Shown: positions 34,813-51,379 of the stretch, piece after piece
Numbering within the stretch: the first letter of the stretch is position 1
How the letters are laid out: each line of letters begins with the position of its first letter
Assembly (NCBI GenBank): GCA_014584695.1
Contig: JACTMI010000006.1
Coordinates: 140,984-204,983 of the forward strand
DNA length: 64,000 nucleotides
DNA from: Acidobacteriota bacterium
Lineage (GTDB): Bacteria > Acidobacteriota > Thermoanaerobaculia > Multivoradales > JAGPDF01
Reading direction: 5' to 3'
Translations under genes and position numbers: made by a program
The notes under the pieces: model-generated
What the model was told of the DNA's origin: nothing
Seen by the model: the letters and a program-made list of their open reading frames with translations, nothing else
Databases searched by the model: none

Positions 34813-34838
34813 CGGCCCCGGGCGTGAGCCCGGGGCCG
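34813..34838. terminator. Perfect 11-bp GC hairpin
   Basis: CGGCCCCGGGC - GTGA - GCCCGGGGCCG, a perfect 11-bp stem with a 4-base loop. It follows neither neighbouring gene (mutY points away, sppA is downstream), so as a terminator it would have to serve an unknown transcript or insulate the candidate RNA that begins about 12 bases later. On the minus strand it is followed by ATTGTTCTTTGG. Confidence 0.5.
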
Positions 34839-34849
34839 ACGGGGAAAAA

Positions 34850-35003
34850 CTGTTCGGGGGAGGTTCCGAAGGAGGTTGGCTTGTGTGGCTCTACCCCTGT
34901 CTTTTAGGGGATTTGGGTGAGTTCTCGAAGAAAGGGTGAGATCCTGTGGATCTCGAACTCAAGGTAGGACAACGTCTGGAATGTGGAACCTCCCCGCAAA
35001 CAG
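34850..35003. ncRNA. Candidate structured RNA between mutY and sppA (6S-like layout)
   Basis: About 154 bases closed by GGGGAGGTTCC (34857-34867) against GGAACCTCCCC (34985-34995), a perfect 11-bp stem, plus CTGTT/AACAG outside it. Inside: a hairpin CCCCTgtcttttAGGGG, a stem GAGTTC/GAACTC that encloses GAGATCCtgtGGATCTC, and CTACC against GGTAG. The rod shape with one terminal stem and internal loops resembles 6S-type RNAs in size and form, but no 6S sequence signature is recognised. Strand undetermined; + is shown by the drawn folding. Not protein-coding by appearance. Confidence 0.5.
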
Positions 35004-35100
35004 CGATCGTTCTACCTGCTGCTGATTCTAGCAACCGTCGTGCCAGGGTGTCTATTCCCGCCGGCGCGCGGCGCGGTATCGTAGCGCCCGAGGGTCTCCC

Positions 35101-36828
35101 GTGCGGCGCCTGCTCCTGCTCTTCCTGCTCGTTCTCGCGCTCGGTTTCGCGGTCGCGGCGGTGGGTCTCCACCTCGCGCGCTCGGGGGCGCCCGCCGGCG
35201 GCCTGGGCGGCGGTCCCTGGCTGCTCGTCCACCAGCTCGCCGGCGAGCTGCCCGACCACGACGGCGGCGCGCCGTTCCGGCTGCCCGGCGCGGCGGAGCC
35301 GGCGAGCCTGTCGGCGCTCTGGCGGGCCTTCGACGCCGCCCGCCAGGACGCGCGCGTGCGCGGCCTCGTCCTCGACCTGCGCCCCGCCGGCATGGGGCTC
35401 GCCAAGGCCCAGGAACTGCGCCGGCAGCTCCACGCCCTGCGCGCGGCCGGCAAGTCCGTCGAATGCTATCTCGAGAGCGCCGGCGAGGGCACCAACGGCA
35501 CGCTCGAGTACTACCTGGCGGCGGCCTGCGGCTCGATTTCGCTCGCTCCCGCCGGCGAGGTCGCGCTGCTCGGCCTGTGGGCCGACAGCCTGTTCCTGCG
35601 CGGCGCCCTCGACAAGCTGAAGATCGAGCCCAGCTTCTTGGCCTCCGGACGCTTCAAGAGCGCGGCCGAGGTCTACACCCACGCCGCCCATTCTCCGGCG
35701 GCGCGCGAAGCGCTCGACCAGGTGCTCGACGGCTATTTCGGTCAGCTGGTCGGCGCCATCGCCGCCGACCGCGAGCTGGCGCCGGAGGCCGTGCGCGCGC
35801 TGTTCGATCGCGGCCCGCTCGGCGCCCAAGAGGCGCTCGCCGAAGGCCTCGTCGACGCCGTAGCCTTTCCGGACGAGTTCGGCGCCGCGGTCGAGGCGGC
35901 CGCGGGCGGCGCGGCGCGGCTCGACCTGCTCGACTACGGTCGGCGCCGTAGCCGGCACGCCGCCGGCGGCGAGCAGATCGCGGTGGTCTTCGCGCAAGGC
36001 ACGATCGTGCGCGGCGAAGGCGGGCTCGAGCCCTGGAGCGGTGAGCGTTTCTTGGGCTCGGACGACCTCGCCGAGCTGCTCGAGCAGCTCGCGTTGGACG
36101 CGCGGGTGCGGGCCGTGGTGCTGCGGGTCGACAGCCCCGGCGGCTCGGCGCTCGCCTCCGATCTCATCCTGCGCCGCGCCGAGCTGCTGGCCGCCGCCAA
36201 GCCGCTGGTGGTCTCGATGTCCGACCTCGCCGCCTCCGGCGGCTACTACATCGCCGCCAAGGCCTCGCGCATCGTCGCCGAAGCGGGCACGCTCACCGGC
36301 TCGATCGGCGTCGTCTCCGGCAAGCTCGCCACCGGCCGCTTCCAGGAGGAGTTGCTGGGCGCCACCCACGATCCGCTCCAGCGCGGCGCGCACGCCGGGC
36401 TCTACTCGCCATTGCGGCCCTACGACGCGCGCGAGCAGGCGCTGCTCGAGCGGCGGCTCGGCGCCGTCTACCAGCTCTTCCTCGGCCACGTCGCCAGCGG
36501 CCGCGGGCTCGAGCGCGCCCAAGTCGAGGCCGTCGCCGAAGGCCGCGTCTGGACCGGCGAGGACGCGCTCGCGCGCCGCCTGGTCGACGAGCTCGGCGGG
36601 CTCGACGCCGCGGTCGCCGCCGCGCGCGCCGCCGCCGGTCTGGCGCCGGGCGAGGGCGCCATCGCGCTCTACCCGCAGACGCCCGGCTTCTGGGCTTGGC
36701 TCGCCGCGGCGCGCTCGCCACGGCTGACCCCCGAGCTCGCCGCGTTGGCGCGCCAGTTGGGCGCGGCACGGGCGCCGCTGACGCTCGAGCTGCCGGCCGA
36801 GCTCGCCCGCTGGGCGCGTCCGTTCTGA
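35101..36828 (+). CDS. sppA: Signal peptide peptidase SppA, 67K type
   Basis: 575 residues. Signal-anchor at residues 3-22, then two tandem Clp-like halves. The N-terminal half holds the general-base Lys in FLASGRFKSAAEVYT; the C-terminal half holds the nucleophile Ser in SDLAASGGYYIAAKASRIV, with VDSPGGSALASD before and TLTGSIGVVSG after. It degrades cleaved signal peptides in the membrane. GTG start directly at the membrane helix; upstream lies the candidate structured RNA. Confidence 0.93.
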   Translation: MRRLLLLFLLVLALGFAVAAVGLHLARSGAPAGGLGGGPWLLVHQLAGELPDHDGGAPFRLPGAAEPASLSALWRAFDAARQDARVRGLVLDLRPAGMGLAKAQELRRQLHALRAAGKSVECYLESAGEGTNGTLEYYLAAACGSISLAPAGEVALLGLWADSLFLRGALDKLKIEPSFLASGRFKSAAEVYTHAAHSPAAREALDQVLDGYFGQLVGAIAADRELAPEAVRALFDRGPLGAQEALAEGLVDAVAFPDEFGAAVEAAAGGAARLDLLDYGRRRSRHAAGGEQIAVVFAQGTIVRGEGGLEPWSGERFLGSDDLAELLEQLALDARVRAVVLRVDSPGGSALASDLILRRAELLAAAKPLVVSMSDLAASGGYYIAAKASRIVAEAGTLTGSIGVVSGKLATGRFQEELLGATHDPLQRGAHAGLYSPLRPYDAREQALLERRLGAVYQLFLGHVASGRGLERAQVEAVAEGRVWTGEDALARRLVDELGGLDAAVAAARAAAGLAPGEGAIALYPQTPGFWAWLAAARSPRLTPELAALARQLGAARAPLTLELPAELARWARPF

Positions 36829-36864
36829 GGGCCGCGGGGCGGCGACCGGGGGGCGGCGGCGTGG

Positions 36865-36870
36865 TATCTT
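36865..36870 (+). promoter_or_regulatory. Putative -10 element TATCTT for dnaA
   Basis: GTGGTATCTT, 109 bases before the dnaA ATG; same GTGGTA-type context as before pntAA2 and the M28 peptidase gene. Confidence 0.4.
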
Positions 36871-36979
36871 GCTGCTCCCCCGCGGTTGCCTCCTTCACGG
36901 TCGGCGCCGTGGCCCGGTCGAGCCGGGCCATCCGCGCGCCGGCCGCGCTGGCGCGCCGCGGTGAGGCCGTAACCCGCCG

Positions 36980-38278
<1,299 letters not shown>

Positions 38279-38317
38279 GCCGCCGCGCGGGCAGCGGAAG
38301 AAGCTGTCGAAAACCCC

Positions 38318-38326
38318 TGTGGAAAG
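38318..38326 (-). promoter_or_regulatory. DnaA box-like site CTTTCCACA
   Basis: Two mismatches to TTATCCACA on the minus strand; a weaker relative (TGTGGAGCC) follows directly after. Confidence 0.4.
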
Positions 38327-38441
38327 CCTGTGGAGCCACGCCGAGGAGGCGGACCACCCCCGCCGTTCCACCGCTTTTCCGCAGCCCCTTTCCCCTTTCA
38401 GCGGATGCCGCCACGGCCCGTCGCGACGGGCGAGGGGCAGG

Positions 38442-38450
38442 TTTTCCACA
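38442..38450 (+). promoter_or_regulatory. DnaA box-like site TTTTCCACA
   Basis: One mismatch to the TTATCCACA consensus, upstream of dnaN; the clearest DnaA-box match in the region. Confidence 0.55.
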
Positions 38451-38520
38451 CTCTCCATAGGCCCTGTTACCGACGACGGCTGTGCTATTTTTTCTTCTCG
38501 AATAGGGATCGGAGAAGCGC

Positions 38521-39639
38521 ATGGAACTTCGCCTGAAGCGTGACGAGCTGCTGGCCGAGCTGGTGCCCATGCAGGGAATCGTGGAGCGCCGCACGACGAT
38601 TCCCGTGCTCTCGCACCTGCTCTTGACGGCGACCGGCGACCGGCTGGATCTCGCCGCGACCGACCTCGACGTCTCGCTCACCTCCGCCGTCGCGGCCGAG
38701 GTCGCCGGCGAGGGCGCGCTCGCCGTGCAGGCGAAGAAGTTCGTCGAGATCGTGCGCGCGCTGGTCGCGCCGGAGATCCACCTGGCGGTCGAGGAGGGGC
38801 GTTCGCTGCGCATCACCGCCGGCAAGTCGCGTTTCCGCATCCACGGCCTGCCGGCCGCCGACTTCCCCACCCTGCCCGCGGTCGAGGGCGAGCCGACGCT
38901 CGAGTTGCCGCTCACGAGTTGCCGGCGGCTGATCGGCAAGGTGCTGTTCGCGGTCTCGAACGAGGAGTCGCGCTTCCAGCTGTCCGGGGCGTTGTTGCGC
39001 CTGCGCGGCCAGCGTGTGGAAATGGTGGCGACGGACGGCCACCGCCTGGCGCTGATCGACGCGCCGCTGCCGCAGACGGCGGGCGACGAGCAGGCGCTGG
39101 TGCCGCGCAAGGCGCTGCAGGAGCTGCTGCGTTTCGAGGGCGAGGGCAACGTCGAGTTCCGGCGCGGCGAGCACCACCTCTCCTTCCGCTGCGGACGCCG
39201 CGAGATGATCTGCCGGGTCCTCGACGGCACCTTTCCGGACTACGAGCGGGTGATCGCGCGCGGCAACGACAAGCGGGTGACGGTCGAGCGCAGAGCGCTC
39301 GCCGAGGCGGTCCAGCGCGTGGCGCTGATGACCGGGGATCGCAACCGGGGCGTGCGGCTCGACTTCGGCCCGGGCGAGATCGCGATCGCCGCCGCCAACC
39401 CGGACCTCGGCGAAGCCACCGAGACGCTCGCCTGCGAGTTCGCCGGGCCGGCGATCCGGATCGGGCTCAACCCCGACTACCTGGTCCACTTCCTGGCCGC
39501 GGTCGAGACCGACCGCGTGCTGCTCGAGCTCAAGGACGAAAACAGCCAGTGCGTCGGCCACCCGGCGCCCCCGGAGGGCGCCGAGGCGGATGCCGCCGCC
39601 GAGCGCTATCTGTGCATCATCATGCCGATGCGGATCTGA
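38521..39639 (+). CDS. dnaN: DNA polymerase III sliding clamp (beta subunit)
   Basis: 372 residues in three clamp domains: MELRLKRDELLAELVPMQGIVERRTTIPVLSHLLL, FRIHGLPAADFPTLP, FAVSNEESRFQLSGALLRL with MVATDGHRLALID, then FPDYERVIARGNDKRVTV and the C-terminal AERYLCIIMPMRI. It holds the polymerase on DNA and recruits repair proteins. The ATG is preceded by the candidate oriC; a TATTTT element (38486-38491) may drive it. Confidence 0.97.
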   Translation: MELRLKRDELLAELVPMQGIVERRTTIPVLSHLLLTATGDRLDLAATDLDVSLTSAVAAEVAGEGALAVQAKKFVEIVRALVAPEIHLAVEEGRSLRITAGKSRFRIHGLPAADFPTLPAVEGEPTLELPLTSCRRLIGKVLFAVSNEESRFQLSGALLRLRGQRVEMVATDGHRLALIDAPLPQTAGDEQALVPRKALQELLRFEGEGNVEFRRGEHHLSFRCGRREMICRVLDGTFPDYERVIARGNDKRVTVERRALAEAVQRVALMTGDRNRGVRLDFGPGEIAIAAANPDLGEATETLACEFAGPAIRIGLNPDYLVHFLAAVETDRVLLELKDENSQCVGHPAPPEGAEADAAAERYLCIIMPMRI

Positions 39640-39694
39640 CGGCGGCCGTGCCGCCGGCCCGCGTCACGACCGCGCCCCCTCGCCCCGTCGCATC

Positions 39695-40759
39695 CTGAGC
39701 CGGCTGCGCCACCTCCGTCTGCGCGACTTCCGCAACTTCGAGCGCCTCGACTGGGAGGTGCCGGAAGGCGCCCTGCTCCTGTTGGGCGACAACGGCGCCG
39801 GCAAGACCAGCCTGCTCGAGGCGCTCTACCTGCTCGCCACCACGCGCAGCTTCCGCACCGCGCAGACGGGCGTCTGCGTGCGCCGCGGCAGCGCCGGTTT
39901 CTACGCCGCCGGTGTCGTCGGCTCGCAGCCGGAGCGGCGGCTCGAGGTCGCGCAGGAGGGGGCGAGCCGCTGGCGCCGCCTCGACGGCAAGCGGCCGCCG
40001 ATCGCCGACCATCTGGCGGTGCTGCCGACCCTCGCCTGGAGCTCGGCCGACGGCGACATCGTCGGCGGAGCGCCCAGCGCGCGCCGCCGCTTTCTCGACC
40101 GCGGCCTGGTCCACCTGCGCCCGGCCGTGCTCGGCGAGCTCGGCCGCTACGAGCGCGCGCTGGCCGAGAAGCGGGCGCTGCTCGCCCGCGGCGGTGCCGG
40201 CCTCGAGCCCTGGAACGAGCTGCTGGCGCGCCACGGCGCGCCGGTCGCCCGCGCGCGCGCCGAGCTGGCGGGAGAGCTCGCCGCCGAGCTCGAGCGGCTG
40301 TGGCAGGCGGCGGCTCTCGAGCTGCCCGCAGTCGAGCTGTGCTACCGCCCCAGCCCGGCCGCGGATGCCGCCGACGAGACGGCGCTCGCGGCGGCCCTCG
40401 CCCTGGCGCGCGGCGAGGAGCAGCGGCGGCGCCAGGCGCTGGTCGGCCCGCACCGCGACGATTTCGAGCTCGCCTGGGACGGCGGCGCCGCGCGCCAGGT
40501 CGCCTCGGCCGGCGAGCGGAAGGCGCTCGGCCTGCTGCTGCTGGTGGCGCTGGCGGGCCGGTTGGCGGCCTCGGGGCGGCCGCCGCTGCTGCTGATCGAC
40601 GACGCCGACGCCGAGCTCGATCCGCGCCGGTTGGCGGCGCTGCTGCCGCTACTCGTGGCTTTTCCCCAGGTGCTGCTGTCGTCGAATCGGCCGGGCGTCT
40701 GGCCGCCCGGCAAGCAGCTCCGGGAGGTGCGCGTGGCGGGCGGCGCGGTGAGCACGTAA
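39695..40759 (+). CDS. recF: DNA replication and repair protein RecF
   Basis: 354 residues if started at CTG (39695), where the protein becomes a normal RecF: LSRLRHLRLRDFRNF, then Walker A LLLGDNGAGKTSLLEALYLLATTRSFR, VGPHRDDFEL, the ABC signature-like ASAGERKALGLLLLVAL, and LLIDDADAELDPRR. No ATG, GTG or TTG lies at that point; the only earlier in-frame ATG (39590) is inside dnaN and would add 35 unmatched residues. RecF guides RecA loading with RecO and RecR. Start remains unsettled. Confidence 0.92.
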   Translation: MSRLRHLRLRDFRNFERLDWEVPEGALLLLGDNGAGKTSLLEALYLLATTRSFRTAQTGVCVRRGSAGFYAAGVVGSQPERRLEVAQEGASRWRRLDGKRPPIADHLAVLPTLAWSSADGDIVGGAPSARRRFLDRGLVHLRPAVLGELGRYERALAEKRALLARGGAGLEPWNELLARHGAPVARARAELAGELAAELERLWQAAALELPAVELCYRPSPAADAADETALAAALALARGEEQRRRQALVGPHRDDFELAWDGGAARQVASAGERKALGLLLLVALAGRLAASGRPPLLLIDDADAELDPRRLAALLPLLVAFPQVLLSSNRPGVWPPGKQLREVRVAGGAVST

Positions 40760-40833
40760 AGAAGCCGGAAACGTCGCCGCAAGACTCTTGTTTTTCAGAC
40801 ACTTACAGCTTGAGCGCGGGGCCCTTCGTGTGG

Positions 40834-40839
40834 TAGCGT
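40834..40839 (+). promoter_or_regulatory. Putative -10 element TAGCGT for gyrB
   Basis: GTGGTAGCGT, 77 bases before the gyrB start; the AGCGCGGGGCCCTT direct repeat flanks it (40813-40828 and 40884-40897). Confidence 0.35.
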
Positions 40840-40844
40840 CATAG

Positions 40845-43388
<2,544 letters not shown>

Positions 43389-43395
43389 GGCGAAC

Positions 43396-43647
43396 GTGGA
43401 ACATGGCCCTGGCTTCGAGATCGTCGGCGAGATTCGCGCTATCGAGACGATCGCCGCGAACCGCGGCATCCGAGAGCTGGGGCGGCTCGCGAAACGATGG
43501 GGCCAAGGGCGTTGGCGGAAGCGGAAAGGCGTCGCGACGGTGCGCTTCTCGGATGGCTCCGTCGCCATGGCGGAAGTTCATTGGTACGAAGCCAGTGGTC
43601 TCGGCCGCCATGAGTTCAAGATCAAGCGCCTCCTGGGGGGCGAGTGA
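43396..43647 (+). CDS. Small conserved protein of unknown function
   Basis: 83 residues from GTG, 8 bases after gyrB. Motifs such as [21 protein letters not shown] and [32 protein letters not shown] belong to a family of short, basic proteins found in many bacteria, generally unnamed. Its size, charge and pairing with the next gene suggest a small two-gene module, perhaps toxin-antitoxin-like; that is an inference. No catalytic residues are obvious. Confidence 0.72.
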   Translation: MEHGPGFEIVGEIRAIETIAANRGIRELGRLAKRWGQGRWRKRKGVATVRFSDGSVAMAEVHWYEASGLGRHEFKIKRLLGGE

Positions 43648-43650
43648 GCG

Positions 43651-43887
43651 ATGAGCGAATCGAAGCGGAAGTTCGCAGTCTGCTTGACCAACGAGGGCTA
43701 CGAGGCGTCGCTCGAGCCGCGCAAGATCTACGAGCTCGCGCCGGCCGAGCCGAAGGACCCGGAGGGCTGGCTGCGCGTCGTCGACGAATCCGGCGAGGAC
43801 TACCTCTACCCGGCGACTCGCTTCTACCCCATCGACCTCCCCGCCGACCTACACCACGCCCTAGCCGACGAGGTCGCGGAGCCATGA
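43651..43887 (+). CDS. Small conserved protein of unknown function
   Basis: 78 residues. [27 protein letters not shown] and [23 protein letters not shown] match a recurring family of short acidic proteins with the SGEDYLYP core. It follows the upstream basic protein after 3 bases, the usual arrangement for a partner pair. Both are inserted between gyrB and gyrA, which are otherwise commonly adjacent. Function not known. Confidence 0.75.
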   Translation: MSESKRKFAVCLTNEGYEASLEPRKIYELAPAEPKDPEGWLRVVDESGEDYLYPATRFYPIDLPADLHHALADEVAEP

Positions 43888-44048
43888 CCCGCCCGCCCGC
43901 CCGCAAGCCCGAGCAGCCGGGCTCATCTAGCGAAGCTGCAAAGCGGAGCCGGGTGGATTCGACGTTGAGTCGGCGAGGGCGTCTGAGGCAAGCGCCTTGG
44001 TTGAGGCTGCGCGTAGCGACCTTATGAGAGAAGAATGAAAGACGAGCG

Positions 44049-46541
<2,493 letters not shown>

Positions 46542-46617
46542 GGCGGCGCGGGAGACCTCCCCTGGCGCACCCACCTCGCCGTCCACCGAACCGCCGCCGG
46601 ACGGCGCCCGGAGCCGC

Positions 46618-47229
46618 GTGAGCGCCGCCCACCCGCTCGCCCTGCCGCCAGTGGTGGCGCGCCTGGCCTCCGCGGCCCCCGAGCTCACCGCCGCGAGCAC
46701 CTACCTCGTCGCCTGGGTCGCCCCGGCGCGGCTCGAGCCGGGCCTCGCGCGCCTCCTGCTGCTCGGCCTGCTGGTCGAGTTCCTGGTCATCCACTCCTTC
46801 GCCTTCACGGTGCTCGGCGTCGACGGGATCCGGGGTCGGGGCAAGAAGTCGCTCGCGATCCTCGGCTTCTCGGCGTTCTACCTGCTCTTCGCCGGCGCGT
46901 TCGCGCTGGCCTTCTCGAGCTCGGCGCCGCTGTGGACCCTCGGCTGGCTGTTCGGCAGCCGCCTGCTGACGCTGTGGGTCGATCCGCGCCCGCGGGGCGA
47001 GGAGCGGCAGCGCCAGAGCGGCCTCTGGGCCGCCTCGGCGGCGCTCTACATCTTCGGCGTGGCGCTGACCTCGATCCTGCCGCTGCCGCGGCTCGGCGTC
47101 GGCGCCGACGTGGTGGCGGCGCTGTCGCTGCCGGGCAGCGGCCTCTGGGTCGAGGAGCCGCACCGGCTGTTCGCCTTCGGCCTGATCTACTTCGGCGGCG
47201 TCGCCGCGGTCGAGCTGCGCGGCGGCTGA
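46618..47229 (+). CDS. Multi-span membrane protein, unknown function
   Basis: 203 residues from GTG. About five membrane helices: near 42-66, 78-103, 105-122, 137-155 and 180-200. Sequence features are LVEFLVIHSFAFTVLG, SLAILGFSAFYLLFAGAFALAF and LFAFGLIYFGGVAAVEL; no charged catalytic cluster or known signature. It stands between gyrA and acs without obvious coupling. Likely an inner-membrane protein; nothing more can be said. Confidence 0.65.
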   Translation: MSAAHPLALPPVVARLASAAPELTAASTYLVAWVAPARLEPGLARLLLLGLLVEFLVIHSFAFTVLGVDGIRGRGKKSLAILGFSAFYLLFAGAFALAFSSSAPLWTLGWLFGSRLLTLWVDPRPRGEERQRQSGLWAASAALYIFGVALTSILPLPRLGVGADVVAALSLPGSGLWVEEPHRLFAFGLIYFGGVAAVELRGG

Positions 47230-47346
47230 GCGGTTCTCCCGCCGGAGCGCCACGCGGCGATTGCCGCCGGGTCCCCGGCGGACCGCTTCTCGGGCGGGGG
47301 CCGTTTCCGGCATGATCGGCCCTTCCAGCCGAGAGGAGGGCCGAGG

Positions 47347-49275
<1,929 letters not shown>

Positions 49276-49335
49276 CGCCCGGCGCCGCGCGCTTTCCCGC
49301 CCCGGCGGGCGGCTCGGGGGCGCGCGGCGCTGTGG

Positions 49336-49341
49336 TAGCTT
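49336..49341 (+). promoter_or_regulatory. Putative -10 element TAGCTT for pnt genes
   Basis: GTGGTAGCTT, 104 bases before the pntAA2 ATG; identical GTGGTAGCTT occurs before the M28 peptidase gene. Confidence 0.45.
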
Positions 49342-49445
49342 GCCCGACGGTGACGCGGCCGTCGGGCCGCCGCCCCGTCGTACATCCGTCGGACGCTCGA
49401 GAGCACGCCCGCGCGGCGACCTGCGCGCGGGCGGCCGGAGGGATC

Positions 49446-49727
49446 ATGGGTTTCGTCGCGCTGCTCACCGTCTTCGTCCTCGCCATCTTCATCGGCTTCG
49501 AGGTCATCACCAAGGTGCCCCCGACGCTGCACACGCCGCTCATGTCCGGGTCGAACGCCATTTCGGGCATCACCCTGATCGGAGCCCTGATCCTGGCCGG
49601 CACGGTGCACGACTCGCGCGCCGCGCAACTGATCGCCGGCTTCGCGGTCGCCTTCGCCACCATCAACGTGGTCGGCGGCTTCGTCGTCACCCACCGCATG
49701 CTCCAGATGTTCCGGAAGAAGGACTGA
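49446..49727 (+). CDS. pntAA2: NAD(P) transhydrogenase subunit alpha part 2
   Basis: 93 residues with three membrane helices: LLTVFVLAIFIGFEVITKV, PLMSGSNAISGITLIGALIL and LIAGFAVAFATINVVGGFVV, ending THRMLQMFRKKD. This is the membrane piece of the split alpha subunit; together with PntB it forms the proton channel, while the NAD(H)-binding part 1 must be encoded elsewhere because it is not upstream. Good ribosome site (CGGAGGGATC). PntB follows after 11 bases. Confidence 0.92.
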   Translation: MGFVALLTVFVLAIFIGFEVITKVPPTLHTPLMSGSNAISGITLIGALILAGTVHDSRAAQLIAGFAVAFATINVVGGFVVTHRMLQMFRKKD

Positions 49728-49738
49728 AGGGGGCGGCG

Positions 49739-51322
49739 ATGCAAGTCGACGAGCTACGCAACCTCGCCTACCTGGTGGCGGCCGCCCTCTTCATCTTCGA
49801 CCTCAAGTGGATGTCCGGCCCGCGCACCGCCGTGCGCGGCAACACGACCGGCGCGCTCGGCATGCTGATCGCCATCGCCGCGACGCTGATCGGACAGCCG
49901 CTCGACTGGACCTACATCCTGGCCGGCGCGGCGATCGGCGCGACCGTCGGCTACGTCGCCGCGGTGCGCGTCCAGATGACGTCGATGCCGGAGATGGTCG
50001 GCCTGTTCAACGGCTTCGGCGGCGCCGCCTCGGTGCTGGTCGCCGGCGCCGCGCTGATCGAGGCCCACCTGGCGCTCGCCGCGCGCGGCGTCGAGGCCAG
50101 CATGCAGCTCAAGGTCGCCACCGTGGTCACCGGGCTGATCGGCTCGGTGACCTTCTTCGGCAGCTGGGTCGCCTTCGGCAAGCTGGCTGAGTTCTTGGCC
50201 GTCAAGTGGAAGCTGCGCCCGGGCCAGAAGATCTTGAAGTACGGCTTCTCGCTGCTCACCTTGGCGGGCGGTCTCGCCTACGCCTGGAGCGCCGGCGCCC
50301 TCGACGCCGACACGACGCCGGGCGAGCGGGCGCTGGCCGTGGGCATCGTGGTCGCGGCGGCCGCCATCGCCGGCATCCTGCTGATCAAGAAGGACCGCTT
50401 CCCCGGCATGGACCTGGTCAAGGGGCTGGCGGCGCTCGCGAGCGTCGGCCTGTGCGTCGCGGTGGTGCTCGAGCCGGGCAACTTCCTGCTGTTCTGGCTG
50501 CTGGTCGCGGTGGCGGGGGTGCTGGGGGTGATCCTCACCATCTCGATCGGCGGCGCCGACATGCCGGTGGTGATCGCCCTGCTCAACTCCTACTCGGGCC
50601 TGGCGGCGGCGGCGACCGGCTTCGTCATCGACAACACCGTGCTGATCGTCTCCGGCTCGCTGGTCGGCGCCTCGGGCATCATCCTGACCAAGATCATGTG
50701 CAAGGCGATGAACCGCTCGCTCGCCAACGTGCTGTTCGGCACCATGGGGCCGACCGGTTCGACGCCCGACGCCGACGAGGTCTACAAGACCGTCAAGGCG
50801 ACCTCGCCCGAGGAGATCGCGATGATGCTCGACGGCGTGCAGCGGGTGGTGATCGTCCCCGGCTACGGCATGGCGGTCGCCCAGGCGCAGCACGCCGTGC
50901 GCCAGCTCTCGCAGGTGCTCGAGGAGCGGGGAGTCAACGTCGAGTTCGCCGTCCACCCGGTCGCCGGCCGGATGCCGGGGCACATGAACGTGCTGCTCGC
51001 CGAGGCGAACGTCCCCTACGAGAAGCTGCGCGAGATGGACGACATCAACGGCGAGATGGAGCAGATCGACGTCGCGATCGTGCTCGGCGCCAACGACGTC
51101 GTCAACCCGGTGGCGCGCACCGATCCGCAGAGCCCGATCGCCGGCATGCCGATCATCGACGTCGACCGGGCGCGCACGGTGATCGTGGTCAAGCGCAGCC
51201 TCTCGCCCGGCTTCGCCGGCATCCCCAACCCGCTGTTCGCGGCGCCCAACACGCTGATGTTCTTCAACGACGGCAAGAAGGCGATCCAGGACATCCTCAA
51301 CGCCGTCAAGGAAGCCTCCTGA
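49739..51322 (+). CDS. pntB: NAD(P) transhydrogenase subunit beta
   Basis: 527 residues. Membrane domain II with several helices, then the NADP(H)-binding domain III: VVIVPGYGMAVAQAQHAVRQL (GxGxxV-type loop), FAVHPVAGRMPGHMNVLLAEA, VLGANDVVNPVA, MPIIDVDRARTVIVVKRSL, GIPNPLFAAPNTLMFFNDGKK. It is longer than the usual ~460 residues because of ~60-70 extra residues around 170-245 (KLRPGQKILKYGFSLLTL to LVKGLAALASVGLCV), giving extra helices. It couples proton entry to NADPH formation. Confidence 0.95.
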   Translation: MQVDELRNLAYLVAAALFIFDLKWMSGPRTAVRGNTTGALGMLIAIAATLIGQPLDWTYILAGAAIGATVGYVAAVRVQMTSMPEMVGLFNGFGGAASVLVAGAALIEAHLALAARGVEASMQLKVATVVTGLIGSVTFFGSWVAFGKLAEFLAVKWKLRPGQKILKYGFSLLTLAGGLAYAWSAGALDADTTPGERALAVGIVVAAAAIAGILLIKKDRFPGMDLVKGLAALASVGLCVAVVLEPGNFLLFWLLVAVAGVLGVILTISIGGADMPVVIALLNSYSGLAAAATGFVIDNTVLIVSGSLVGASGIILTKIMCKAMNRSLANVLFGTMGPTGSTPDADEVYKTVKATSPEEIAMMLDGVQRVVIVPGYGMAVAQAQHAVRQLSQVLEERGVNVEFAVHPVAGRMPGHMNVLLAEANVPYEKLREMDDINGEMEQIDVAIVLGANDVVNPVARTDPQSPIAGMPIIDVDRARTVIVVKRSLSPGFAGIPNPLFAAPNTLMFFNDGKKAIQDILNAVKEAS

Positions 51323-51379
51323 ACAGCCACCCCGCGCCACCCTCGCGCCAGCCACCTTTCAACCGAGAGTAGCGGCGTT

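Larger units (their letters stand above)
38279..38520. other. oriC: Putative replication origin region (oriC)
   Basis: 242-base dnaA-dnaN intergenic region with DnaA-box-like nonamers: TGTGGAAAG at 38318-38326 (complement CTTTCCACA), TGTGGAGCC at 38329-38337 (weaker), and TTTTCCACA at 38442-38450 (one mismatch to TTATCCACA). An AT-rich patch (GCTATTTTTTCTTCTCGAAT, ~38485-38504) could be an unwinding element. Surrounding GC-rich sequence makes these sites stand out. The number of boxes is low, so this is a candidate. Confidence 0.6.

Noticed and set aside
34813..34838. Hairpin as terminator of mutY
   Set aside because: It lies upstream of mutY, which is transcribed in the opposite direction, so it cannot end that gene.
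43393..43404. parS half-site ACGTGGAACA near the end of gyrB
   Set aside because: The left half does not match, so no palindrome; probably chance and overlaps the next gene's start.
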